A DNA stretch of 64,000 nt, taken from positions 36,789,381-36,853,380 of the forward strand of contig OY776131.1 of NCBI GenBank assembly GCA_963675135.1, written 5' to 3'. The stretch comes from Galeopsis tetrahit (lineage: Eukaryota; Streptophyta; Magnoliopsida; Lamiales; Lamiaceae). The notes under the pieces are model-generated. The model searched no databases. It was not told the origin of the DNA and saw only the letters and a program-made list of their open reading frames with translations. Shown here one piece after another: positions 20,497 through 29,385 of this stretch. The position numbers were made by a program, and so were the translations under genes. The number at the start of each line of letters is the position of its first letter. Position 1 is the stretch's first letter.

Positions 20497-20510
20497 AGAC
20501 AAATCCATGT
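20497..20510 (+). promoter_or_regulatory. Composite element of SAUR D
   Basis: AGACAAATCCATGT, which on the other strand reads ACATGGATTTGTCT. Relative to the gene it has the same orientation as in the minus-strand SAURs. The C of CACATG is A here; a separate CCATGTG lies just downstream at 20517-20523. It lies 55 bp upstream of the TATA box. Confidence 0.5.
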
Positions 20511-20564
20511 TACTCTCCATGTGCTTTTGTTTCTAAACTATGATATAGCCTCTCCTTGTTCGCC

Positions 20565-20572
20565 TATATATA
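20565..20572 (+). promoter_or_regulatory. TATA box of SAUR D
   Basis: TATATATA in CGCCTATATATACAACACAT, 111-118 bp upstream of the SAUR D ATG. Confidence 0.8.
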
Positions 20573-20682
20573 CAACACATACACATTCCTCAACTACAAC
20601 CAGCAACAAATCCTCAGAAGCTTCAACTTATTTCACAACAATTTTCAGATTTTGAAAACCAGCAAGATTTAATTCATACAAA

Positions 20683-20949
20683 ATGGCCATCCGCCAAATC
20701 TTGAGACGATCTTTGTCCAGTGAAAGGAGATCAGCTGAAGTCCCAAAAGGCCATTTGGCTGTTTACATTGGGGAGAACGAGAAGAAGCGATTTGTAATTC
20801 CAGTATCGTACTTGAACCATCCTTCATTTCAAGAACTGCTATCTCAAGCAGAAGAGGAATTCGGGTTCCATCATCCAATGGGTGGCCTCACCATTCCTTG
20901 TAGTCAGGATTTATTCATTGATGTCATCTCTGGCTTCACCAGAACATGA
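20683..20949 (+). CDS. SAUR-like auxin-responsive protein (SAUR D)
   Basis: An 88-residue intronless SAUR and the only intact one on the plus strand. Blocks are MAIRQILRRSLSSERRS, EVPKGHLAVYIGENEKKRF, VIPVSYLNHPSFQELLSQ, EEEFGFHHPMGGLTIPC and DVISGFTRT. FGFHH and the TRT ending separate it from the YGFDH/SRR group (B, C, E, F) and link it to the truncated relic at 14227-14325, with which it also shares the 3' flank. It is transcribed divergently from SAUR C. The 5' untranslated region between TATA and ATG is short and unspliced, as usual for SAURs. Confidence 0.96.
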   Translation: MAIRQILRRSLSSERRSAEVPKGHLAVYIGENEKKRFVIPVSYLNHPSFQELLSQAEEEFGFHHPMGGLTIPCSQDLFIDVISGFTRT

Positions 20950-22069
20950 GATTCATAATTTTTTTAGAAGATCACATTTTTGTAGACTAGTTAGAAAAAA
21001 CAAATGTAAATTCAATGATGAAGAATATTAAATTCATATTTCTGATATCTCAATTCTTAGTCCTGTTTCCTTTCACTGAAGAGAAGAGTTTTACAAGAAA
21101 TATAGTAACTTTGCGGTTACTGATCTTTAAAAGTAGAGTTCAAACTTCATTTGTTGGCTCCCACCTGAAACCAAAACACGGTTCTGATCATCCTGAGCAG
21201 GGGATAAATATTTCACTTCTTAAAATCTGTAATATGCTGGCTAAGTCCTCTCTAAGATAGTTGGTCTTTATTTTTCAATAAATGATTAACATCATTTAGT
21301 ACTACTTGAAAATGTTTCATTTAGTATTGTTTTTATTTGAAAGTTCCTGTCTGATAAACATCATTTAGTATTATTTGAAAATGTTTCATTTAGTATTATT
21401 TTTATTTAAAAGTTCCATCTGATAAACATCATTTAGTATTATTTGAAAACAGATCATGTGATTTTTAATGTTCTAATGTTTCATTTCATCAGCCATTTAG
21501 TTCAGGAAGTATTATCAACAATACATCAATTTATTCAAGTCACCATTTCAAGACTTGTTTATCTAGTTTTGGTCATCCTGGGGGCATGTCACATGTCCCT
21601 ACTGCGATGATGTTCAATTGATTTTGCTTTTTCTTTCGTTTGAACAGAATCCAAGATTAAGCCTCTAGTGTTTTTTATACTTCTTTTGTGATACGATTTG
21701 TTAGAGTTTTGCCTTTCTTCATATGCAGAAAACTAGGACAAAATTTTAGTTCACCTGATATTAGAATGTATGGAAACAAGCTAAAGAAGAAAAGAGATCC
21801 TTTGAGTTGCTGTAGAATCACATCAATTTCGTTTTTGGGTCAATGTGTCCAGGTACGTGATTGGAAATTGATCCACATCAAGCAGTATAGCTCGGATGGA
21901 TTTTTATAACTTGATAAGTATGTGTAAAATAATGGAAACAACTCAAAACAGATTATGATTTTGCATCTGAAATTGGATAACTAAGTTTTCCATGTATATT
22001 CATATACTCTGTATTTCTAGGACAAACTAATTTACAAAATTGTATTCTACTGTATTAATCTAAGATATA
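20950..22069. other. Spacer between SAURs D and E
   Basis: The first 90 bases are SAUR 3' flank. A tandem repeat lies at 21283-21449. The last ~120 bases are the 3' flank of SAUR E, shared with the other minus-strand genes. The short open frames in between (21015-21260 and 21688-21909) have no family features, and I do not call them. Confidence 0.5.
21283..21449. repeat. Tandem repeat, ~69-bp unit, 2.4 copies
   Basis: The unit contains AACATCATTTAGTA, TTGAAAATGTTTCATTTAGT, TTTTTATTT and AAAGTTCC. Copies are at 21283-21351, 21352-21419 and a partial one at 21420-21449. Confidence 0.85.
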
Positions 22070-22336
22070 TCATCTTCTGCTCAATCCAGAAATGACATCG
22101 GTGAATAAATCCTCACTACATGGAATGGTTAGCCCGCCCATTGGATGATCAAAACCATATTCTTCTTCTGCTTGAAATAGCAATTCTTGGAATGAAGGGT
22201 GGTTCAAGTATGACACTGGAATGGTAAAGCGCTTCTTCTTGTCTTCCCCAACATAAACAGCAAAATGGCCCTTAGGAACTTCAGCTGGTCTTCTTTCACT
22301 GGATAAAGATCTCCTTAGCATTTGACGAATGGCCAT
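22070..22336 (-). CDS. SAUR-like auxin-responsive protein (SAUR E)
   Basis: An 88-residue intronless SAUR: MAIRQMLRRSLSSERR, AEVPKGHFAVYVGEDKKKRF, TIPVSYLNHPSFQELLFQ, YGFDHPMGGLTIPC, ending DVISGLSRR. EDKKK replaces the ENEKK seen in B, C, D and F. The start is conserved. The TATA box is 117-124 bp upstream, and the CACATGGATTGCTC element about 86 bp beyond that. Coding and flanking similarity to SAUR C, extending into the promoter, indicates that C and E arose from one larger duplication. Confidence 0.96.
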   Translation of the reverse strand: MAIRQMLRRSLSSERRPAEVPKGHFAVYVGEDKKKRFTIPVSYLNHPSFQELLFQAEEEYGFDHPMGGLTIPCSEDLFTDVISGLSRR

Positions 22337-22452
22337 TTTTATACAGATTGAAGGAAAGAAAATCTCGAAAACGTTGAGGAGATAAGTGAAAGCAGAGAGT
22401 TTTAAAGTATACTTTGAGGAGCTATTGTTGGTTGTAATTTAGAAATATGTTG

Positions 22453-22460
22453 TATATATA
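22453..22460 (-). promoter_or_regulatory. TATA box of SAUR E
   Basis: TATATATA in TTGTATATATAGGTGAACC, 117-124 bp upstream of the ATG. Confidence 0.75.
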
Positions 22461-22545
22461 GGTGAACCAATAAATGTTGTATTGTTCAGAATTTATATTT
22501 TGGTGAACATATTATTGGATATTGGTGGCTACTAGATATGGGAAT

Positions 22546-22560
22546 CACATGGATTGCTCA
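22546..22560 (-). promoter_or_regulatory. Degenerate composite element of SAUR E
   Basis: CACATGGATTGCTCA, identical through TGCTCA to the SAUR C site, including the loss of the TGTCT half. Confidence 0.5.
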
Positions 22561-23440
22561 TCAACTTTATTCAGATTTTAGGCAATAGTACGTAGACAGC
22601 TGAAGTTGAGGTATTAGAGAGGTGTAGGGACATGATTTTTTCAGACAAGTTCACATGGATTTCTTTTAACTTTATAATCAATCCTATACGATTTCAAATT
22701 TTCGATTCAATATACGAAAGAGGTACCCGATCTTATGTCTGGGCTCTGTTGGGGTCCCATTACAACATTGAGAGAGAGGCTTCTTCTGTTGTACAGGATA
22801 AGTGATGGGTCTTAATGCTCTTCAACAAACTTTCAAGTCCATAATGTGATGCCTCATTTGCTGTCATTATTCGGTATTTGAACCCATTTGGTAGAATTGT
22901 TTTTCTTAGCCTATTTGGGCTTGAATTTTATTGGGAGTCACTTTTGTGCTCTTTTTTGTCATTTTTGGGCTCATAACCTGTTGTTGTTTCGGGCCACTTT
23001 TGGGTCTTCCACCGTCTCTTCTTTTTCTTTTTCCTTTTATAAAACATCAAAAAAACAAAGGAAAGAAGAGACAATCCAGAGTTCCACACAAACAAAGCAG
23101 AATAAGGCAACAAAGCCTGGACAAACAAAAAATCATTCAAATGATTGATTTGATTTAGATGAATAATTTGGCATTAGGATAAAATACAAGAGTCTTTTTC
23201 CTCAAATATCAAATTGATATGATACAATGAATATTGTAGGCCAAATACAAATACGATAAGAATAGCAATAAGCTTTTCAATATTCAAAATCAACTAAGGA
23301 TGCAAATTTGATTATTGGAAATCAAAGGATGATTCATGTGGAATCCGGGTAAGTGCAACTGGACCTCTGAATCACATTAGCAAACTCAAAAACAGATGAT
23401 GGGTAAGTTTTCATGTATATTCATATACTCTAATTTTGTC
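22561..23440. other. Spacer upstream of SAUR E
   Basis: The region up to about 22880 repeats the distal promoter of SAUR C/D. From about 22890 to 23440 the sequence is T-rich and then A-rich, with only low-complexity open frames. No gene is seen. Confidence 0.5.
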
Positions 23441-23800
23441 AACCTTCTCCATGAATATCACAGATGAGTTGCCTTTAGTTCCGCGGGCATCTTCTTCAAT
23501 TGCATTGCTGCTAGTAAACTATCATAATATCCACTATCTGATTCTGACCAACCTCCTCTTTCATTAATCCACTTATCAAACTTTTTATGTTTTAACCATA
23601 ATAATCTTCCATAAGTGTCCCCATTCATACTCAACATAAAAGCCTTAGTTCTTTAAACTCCCTGATATACTCAGCCACTGAGTTCAATTGTCTCAGTTTG
23701 TTAAATTTCCCTACCAGATATTGTCCTTCAAAATTATTGAAATGTATTGAACACCAACTCTGAAAACCTATGCCACATCAATGTACCAGTATTAATCAGC
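23441..23800 (-). pseudogene. Retrotransposon gag remnant
   Basis: Minus-strand frames read FEGQYLVGKFNKLRQLNSVA then EYIREFKELR, the run of a plant retrotransposon gag core (L...K...L.Q..SV.EY...F..L). After a frameshift, weaker frames continue (LWLKHKKFDKWINERGG and LAAMQLKKMPAELKATHL). Stops and at least one frameshift are visible. It lies in the 3' flank of SAUR F. It is an old insertion, with no LTR recognised around it. Confidence 0.5.
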
Positions 23801-23925
23801 TAAACCATTCATCTTCATTGCATCTGAAATTGGATCACTAAGTTTTCCATTTATATTCATATACTCTGCATTTCTAGGACTAACTAATTTACAAATTGTA
23901 TTCTACTGTATTAACCTAAGATATA

Positions 23926-24204
23926 TCATCTTCTGCTCAGTCCAGAGATGACATCAGTGAATAAATCCTCACTACATGGAATGGTTAGCCCACCCATTGG
24001 ATGATCAAAACCATATTCTTCTTCCGCTTGAATTAACAATTCTTGGAATGAAGGGTGGTTCAAGTATGACACTGGAACACTAAAGCGCTTCTTCTCGTTT
24101 TCCCCAACATAAACAGCAAAATAGCCCTTTGGAATATCAACTCGTGATGAAGCCGATCTTCTTTCGTTGGATAAAGATCGCCTTAGCATTTGACGGATGG
24201 CCAT
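23926..24204 (-). CDS. SAUR-like auxin-responsive protein (SAUR F), 5' UTR disrupted
   Basis: A 92-residue intronless SAUR: MAIRQMLRRSLSNERRSASS, RVDIPKGYFAVYVGENEKK, then PVSYLNHPSFQELLIQAEEE, YGFDHPMGGLTIPC and DVISGLSRR. The usual GHFAVYVG is GYFAVYVG here and FQAEEE is IQAEEE. The coding region is intact. However, the TATA box is 521-528 bp upstream instead of about 117, because foreign DNA (24239-24712) has replaced about 77 bp of the 5' untranslated region. The protein should be functional, but its expression may be altered. Confidence 0.93.
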   Translation of the reverse strand: MAIRQMLRRSLSNERRSASSRVDIPKGYFAVYVGENEKKRFSVPVSYLNHPSFQELLIQAEEEYGFDHPMGGLTIPCSEDLFTDVISGLSRR

Positions 24205-24238
24205 AGTTATACAGGTAACAGATTGAAGGAAAGAAAAT

Positions 24239-24712
24239 AAAAAAAAGGGTTAATTCTAAATAAATACACCACACTTTATAGAAATAAAAATAAAACTCCC
24301 TCTTCTTCTGTGTCTTCTCTTCTCAGCTTCTCAAACTCAACAGAATTCTTCGTCTTTCTCACTTCTCAAACTCAATAGAGTTCTTCGTCTTTCTCACTTC
24401 TCAAATTTTTTTTGTCAAGAATCCTAAAAAGTTGTTTCGTTTGAATTAAAGTAGAGTGAAGTTTGTAAACCCTAAACCCTAAGAAAACTTCACGTAAGTG
24501 AAATTTTCTAACTTTGTGTATTTGTGTGTTTTGCGTAAGAGCATTTGAAATATATACATAAGTAACATAGTGGAAAGTTTGACACTGTGAATGGTAATTT
24601 ACTGTAAGTGCCATGGGGAACCCTCAGACCTCAACATTGCATATATAGATGTAGATAGAGTTGATATATTATTTTGATTTAGTTGGTAAAATAAAGAATA
24701 TGAGATACAAGT
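24239..24712. mobile_element. Insertion replacing part of the SAUR F 5' UTR
   Basis: Compared with SAUR E, sequence is colinear up to GGAAAGAAAAT and resumes at AGAAATATGTTGTATATATA. The ~474 bases between are foreign and about 77 bases of the original leader are missing. The insert begins GGGTTAATTCTAAATAAATA a few bases in, a terminal style seen in plant MITE-like repeats, and contains a ~37-bp repeat of CTCAAACTCAA.AGA.TTC at about 24325-24405. There are no clear inverted ends or target duplication, so I cannot classify it. Confidence 0.6.
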
Positions 24713-24724
24713 AGAAATATGTTG

Positions 24725-24732
24725 TATATATA
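24725..24732 (-). promoter_or_regulatory. Displaced TATA box of SAUR F
   Basis: TATATATA in TTGTATATATAGGTGAAC, in the same context as SAUR E but 521-528 bp from the ATG because of the insertion. Confidence 0.65.
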
Positions 24733-24806
24733 GGTGAACTTTTCAGAATTTAGATTTGAGTGGTGACCATATTATTGGATATGAGAAGCATTAGCACATG
24801 TGGAAT

Positions 24807-24820
24807 CACATGGATATATT
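24807..24820 (-). promoter_or_regulatory. Half composite element of SAUR F
   Basis: CACATGGATATATT retains CACATGGAT, but the TGTCT half is gone. Confidence 0.45.
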
Positions 24821-24899
24821 GTTTTGGTAATTGTTACTCTATTCGTTCATACTAGACTTTGTATGCATGATTCGTGTTTACTAGTTTTAAAGTATATTG

Positions 24900-25032
24900 A
24901 TTGTTTATATATAAAATATATGAATTTGTACATTTATATTTAAAAAAATTAGTTTAGTGTTTTTAAAGTTTTGTACACTTATATTTAAAAGTTTAGTGTT
25001 TTTAAAGTTTTGTACACTTATATTTAAAAGTT
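24900..25032. repeat. Short AT-rich tandem repeat
   Basis: TTTAGTGTTTTTAAAGTTTT then GTACACTTATATTTAAAA is repeated about twice. It abuts the left end of MULE D. Confidence 0.7.
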
Positions 25033-26470
25033 TTACGAAGTGACTACATAGTCACTTTGTCGAATCGCGCCACGTGGCGTCGTAAACGTCGTAACGACCT
25101 CTACCTGTTATACAGGTTTAAGTTATTTATATCATTTTTTAAATTGTATTTTGTTATTTACTATATTACCCTTCTTTAATAAAAAATACAAAATAAATAA
25201 ATAACTAAATTACTATCCTACTCTTACCCTTTTTAATACAAATTACATTATTTAAAAACTAAATAAAGAAAAAAAAAAATAGACGAATTAATTAAAAAGG
25301 GAATTAGGCCATTAGGGTTCAACCTTACAATTCCAACGAATTCACAGTCTGTACTCCCTCTCCCCAATTCTCCATCCGTTTTCCCCTTTCTCCCTCCCCG
25401 TCCGTAATTCCTCCGTACTCGCGTGATTCTCTGGTTCATCACTACTCGCTCACGAAAGGCATCCACCAAATCACGGGCTCACCCTTCTCCTCGTCCGTAA
25501 TTCCTCCGTACTCGCGTGATTCTCTGGTTCATCACTGCTCGCTCACGAAAGACATCCACCAAACCAGTTGGGCTGCTGAAAATTGAGGGCTTCATTTTTA
25601 ATACCTTGTCAATGATACATCTTCCTATACAAACATGGTTATCACAATTGAAATTTATACCAGATTTTGATTTTCATGTACATGTTCTGTTTGCTGAGTT
25701 TTTTCATTTATTTCTTGCTTTTGTAGCCACACACATATATATATATATTTAATAATGATCTTTCATTATGCCAATTCATTGTTGCTGAATACTCTAATCC
25801 AGCCACTTCCTTTGCTAAATTGCTAAATTCAGTTGCAAATTTTCTTTGAGGCATTTTGTCGAACACTTGTTGATGAATCAAGTTTCTATTTGATTTGAGT
25901 TAATTTAAAAAAACAATTACTACTAAACAACTCAACCCCAATTTTAACAACCCAAGTTTGAGTGTAGAACTCAAGAAATCGATCATATAACTCGTAAACA
26001 AAATCAATCACAGAAAATCGAAAATTATAACCAGAATTTCAAAATCAGCCGACGGAGGTTGGTAGGCGGAGGAGGCTGGCACGTAATTTTTTTTTATTTT
26101 TTTTATTGTTAAGAAATTGATTTAATTAATTTTTTGTTATTAATTGTATTAATAACATAAGGGTAAGTATGTAATTTTAACATTACATATTTTAATTATA
26201 ATTAATAAATATAATAAATTATTTTATTGTATAAGGAATTAAGGATAAAAATGTAATTTTATAATAATATATTTTAATTAATATAATTTAATTAAAATAC
26301 AAATTTATGACACATTACGACACATACGATGAATACATATTGTAAAATATACAAAAGGTAACAGGTCATCAAGTTTAAGCATTTAAATTAAATTTTTAAT
26401 GACTTAGATTAACTGACTAAGATAGTCATTACGACACCTTACGACACCCTTACTACATGTAGGAGGTCCC
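25033..26470. mobile_element. MULE-type non-autonomous element D
   Basis: The flanks TTAAAAGTT (25024-25032) and TTAAAAGTA (26471-26479) match in 8 of 9 bases. Ends are weak inverted repeats around GACTACATAGTCACTTTGTCG (left) and, complemented, CCTACATGTAGTAAGGGTGTCG (right). As in MULE A, subterminal words CTACCTGTTA and GTAACAGGTCATCAA occur near both ends, placing A and D in one superfamily. No transposase. Between about 25310 and 25560 is a mixed-composition tract with a tandem pair that could be a captured host 5' region. Confidence 0.65.
25395..25565. repeat. ~90-bp tandem duplication in MULE D
   Basis: GTCCGTAATTCCTCCGTACT, then CGCGTGATTCTCTGGTTCAT, then CACTACTCGCTCACGAAAG and CATCCACCAAA occur at about 25400-25471 and again at about 25493-25564 with a few changes. 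The composition differs from the AT-rich surroundings, as in captured gene sequence. Confidence 0.8.
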
Positions 26471-26479
26471 TTAAAAGTA

Positions 26480-27304
26480 TTACAACAAATTGTAGTATTA
26501 ATTATAGAATGAACATTAATTTATTATTTTAAAGACATCTACCTGTTCAACTAATAAACTATTTAAAATTTGAATTTTGGCATATGGTGAGGTTAAATTA
26601 TAATTGAAATATTTTTTAAAAAATATATTAATATAAATTAATATTTTAGCAATTTTTTTAATGATTTTGCTTCATTTTGAGTAAGAACAAAGACTATCAA
26701 AACTTCTTACAAAATATAATGAAAGTCAGCCTTGTTCAGTTTAATTTAATAGAATAAAATGTTTATCATGAGAAATTTTGATAAATATATATTATTTCAT
26801 TTTTATAATAATGTTAATAGTCCTTACAGAAAATTTCTAGTTCCGTCGTCACTGATTACATGCATATTCCATCAATTCATTCAACTATCTACTTTGAATT
26901 CACAAATACATCTTAGATGGCTAGGGCAACTCTGCAAAGCATTATTTGCTCCAAAAAAAAACACTTGAAATATATGACGAAAGTGAAAGGTGTCAGCACC
27001 TTGTGAGCGGGGTGGCTACAACACTGCACTTTCAGTTATCATCACTCGCTAGAACAACCAGACTACTGCAGGGTTTTGGGATTTCTCAAAGTGAATAAAC
27101 ATTAGGTGGCTCAATTACCGCAAGAATTCATCAACGGCGGTCCATTCAAGAAGAAATGGCAGAGGAAGAAACTCCCAATTGAAAATGGTCATAGAGAAAA
27201 AATTGACCAAGATATTAATGCCAATTAACCAAATTTGGTATAATTTCTTGACTGAGGATGAGAAGGAATATATTAGTGAAAAAGATTGTTGTTGAGACAA
27301 GCGG
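26480..27304. other. Intergenic; block shared with ~57.0 kb
   Basis: Words at 26990-27060 (GTGGCTACAACACTGCACTT, ATCATCACTCG.TAGAACAA) and 27255-27295 (GAGACAAGCGGACG) recur at about 57003-57052 and 57325-57340. No gene is recognised. Confidence 0.5.
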
Positions 27305-27415
27305 ACGCTGTGAAAGTGAAAATTTTGACAGATGTCGACTTCCTATCAATCCTACATCCCCATAATCTGAGTCGGAGTAGCCACTAAGACCTAAATCCTG
27401 CTTCAAACCTAGCAC
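27305..27415 (-). pseudogene. Copia RNase H fragment
   Basis: The minus strand reads LGLSGYSDSDYG; with a one-base shift it continues CRIDRKSTSVKIF. This matches the conserved GYSDSDYAGC..DRKSTSG motif of copia RNase H. Only about 110 bases remain. Confidence 0.6.
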
Positions 27416-27869
27416 ATACAGCTACAACAAATGAAAATTGTTCATAGAAATAATTTGAGAGCAGGGACACGGTTTGGAGTTTGAACAAGATATATTGTTA
27501 AAACCGAATGAGAGAAAAATATTATTGATCATATTGTTTTCAGCGTCATACTCTTACTTACTGATACAAAGGAGTACGCTGTCATACAAAGAAAGGAGTA
27601 CATGAAAGTGAATTTTGGCAAGTGGGATATGGCTAAAGATAATGGCAAAATATCTCTTAATTTTAATTTTGGATGAAGATTGTTCATAGAAATAATTTGA
27701 ACAAGTTTTAGAATATGGAAACCTGATTATGATAGAATATGTAATCTGAAAAGCATACTATTCATAACTCTAACTTAAATCATAAAACAATAAAATAACT
27801 TTGACATATTTTTCATCTCTAACTTTGTTGTTGGATACATTTCTACCATAACTAATCTACAAAACTGTT

Positions 27870-27990
27870 GTGTTCCTAAACATAGCGTGTATATATATGC
27901 ATGATCGGAGTCGGAGATGAGATGAAGGAATAAATCGTGAGTGCAGTTAGTTAGGATGACAAAATGAAGAAGAATTAGTGTGTTTCCTAC
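27870..27990 (-). pseudogene. SAUR relic (minus strand)
   Basis: Bases 27880-27985, complemented, align with the C-terminal codons of the SAURs: the stretch for LTIPCSEDLF.DVISG is recognisable as GCACTCACGATTTATTCCTT and then CATCTCATCTCCGA, but indels and a stop (TAA) destroy the frame. A GTGTATATATATGC just downstream fits the ATATATCATC seen after the intact genes. The 5' half of the gene is not recognisable, yet its promoter survives at about 28330-28440. Confidence 0.6.
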
Positions 27991-28339
27991 CTACCCTAAT
28001 TAAAAGATAAGATAGGCCACACAAAATGAATGACAATTTAATTTTTTCTTCTTTATTTTGGTCTTCCTAATTCAGATAGATCATCTCATACCAATAACTA
28101 AAACCTTTTATACAACAGATTGAGAGTTACACATTAGCAGCTCACTTCATTATTTTCCGCGTTAATTCCATCGAACTTTATGTTTCAACAACAAATCTAC
28201 TTTTCAGAGTCTGTAAATGTGACTTTGCTGAACCAATTGTACATTAATACCCACACCCTTGACCCTAAAATTACTACAGAATTGTATTGCCATGAATGAG
28301 TTGGTCTTGTGTGAACCAGTTTTATCAAGATATGTGTTG

Positions 28340-28373
28340 TATATATAGGTGTTAAATATGTGTTGTATATATA
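28340..28373 (-). promoter_or_regulatory. Duplicated TATA boxes of the SAUR relic
   Basis: TATATATA occurs at 28340-28347 and again at 28366-28373, each inside the 26-bp tandem unit beginning ATATGTGTTGTATATATAGG. The same context marks the TATA boxes of the intact SAURs. Confidence 0.6.
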
Positions 28374-28417
28374 GGTGTTAAATATGTGGTGTAATCAAGA
28401 GATAAGCAAATTAGACT

Positions 28418-28432
28418 CACATGGATTTGTCT
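28418..28432 (-). promoter_or_regulatory. Composite element of the SAUR relic
   Basis: CACATGGATTTGTCT, a perfect consensus copy, 45 bp upstream of the second TATA box. The downstream sequence up to about 28560 (TTCCCTACCAA, ACAGCCCTCAAA) matches the distal promoters of SAURs A and B. Confidence 0.6.
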
Positions 28433-28594
28433 ATCAATACTTATAAATATTTCAAGCAACAAATTGAGAGTTTGACACATTGTTCCCTACCAATGTTGCC
28501 ACAGCCCTCAAATGCCCCATATAACATATAGATTGCTTTGTTAACCCACCAAACTCTATCTACTCATCCAATATACAATGAATAATGGTCATAT

Positions 28595-28685
28595 TGTTGG
28601 AATTAATGGGAATTAATGGGGTTTTGACACCCTGATCTAATTTAATTAATTAGACGGATTAAACGTTAATTAAGAAATAATTGAA
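28595..28685 (+). repeat. 5' LTR of copia-1, first part
   Basis: Matches the first 90 bases of the 3' LTR (47557 onwards) with few differences (GGAATTAATGGGAATTAATG versus GGAATTGATGGGAATTAATT). It is cut at GAA by the CACTA insertion. Confidence 0.92.
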
Positions 28686-28699
28686 CACTACAAAAAACG

Positions 28700-29015
28700 C
28701 GCGTTATAGGGACGGACAAATGCCGACGGATTATACTCCGTCGGCATTTCCGACGGATATGCTGACGGAATGCCGACGGATTGGAAAGTCAACATCAATG
28801 CTGACGGATTTCCGTTCCGTCAGCATTTACCGAGGGAAAATGCTGACAGATGTTTTGAAATATGGATGCCGACGGAAATGCCGACGGATAATCCGTCGGC
28901 ATTTGACCCGTTGAATTCGCACCGCCTCGTTTTCCAATAAGGTAACCGTTGGCATTAAAAGTGGGCGGTTACCGAGGGAAATGCCGACGGAATATCCGTC
29001 GGTATTATTATTTTT
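28700..29015. repeat. Left subterminal repeat array of the CACTA
   Basis: About a dozen copies of (A)TGCCGACGGA or its complement TCCGTCGGCAT, plus variants with GCTGACGGA, in both orientations. Such arrays bind TNPA in the maize En/Spm system. Confidence 0.85.
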
Positions 29016-29150
29016 TTTTTTATATACGGGCCTCGATGATCAGAATGCTTTTTAGGAAAAAAAAAAAAAGGGAGTGCGTGAGTGAGGATTCGGTGGGGAA
29101 GACGAGGACGAGGCTATTGAAGCAAATTTCTCCGATTACATTGATACGGT
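29016..29150 (+). other. Probable 5' untranslated exon of the TNPA-like gene
   Basis: Just inside the left array is a GAGGACGAGGC-type purine-rich segment that ends at GATACG|GTACGTTTTC, a good donor. The first coding exon begins after an acceptor at 33241-33242. The intron between them holds the MULE at 29386-32447. This is inferred from splice signals only. Confidence 0.4.
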
Positions 29151-29385
29151 ACGTTTTCTTAATTAGTTCTATTACTTAGTTTTAATACTTATATATGTTT
29201 ATGCATGGATATATGTAAATATGAATAATTTAATGTTGATTTGCATGTTATATTGATTTCGTTAGTTGTTAAAATATTATGATCATGTTAGTACGTATGT
29301 TAGTTAATTTAATTTGTTGATTAAGAATAATTTTGATAGAGTAGTTTTTTAAGGTTAATTAATTAATTAATTGTTATATGTATAC

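Noticed and set aside
24465..24485. Telomere-like AAACCCTAAACCCTAAG
   Set aside because: Only two units; common by chance in plant leaders.
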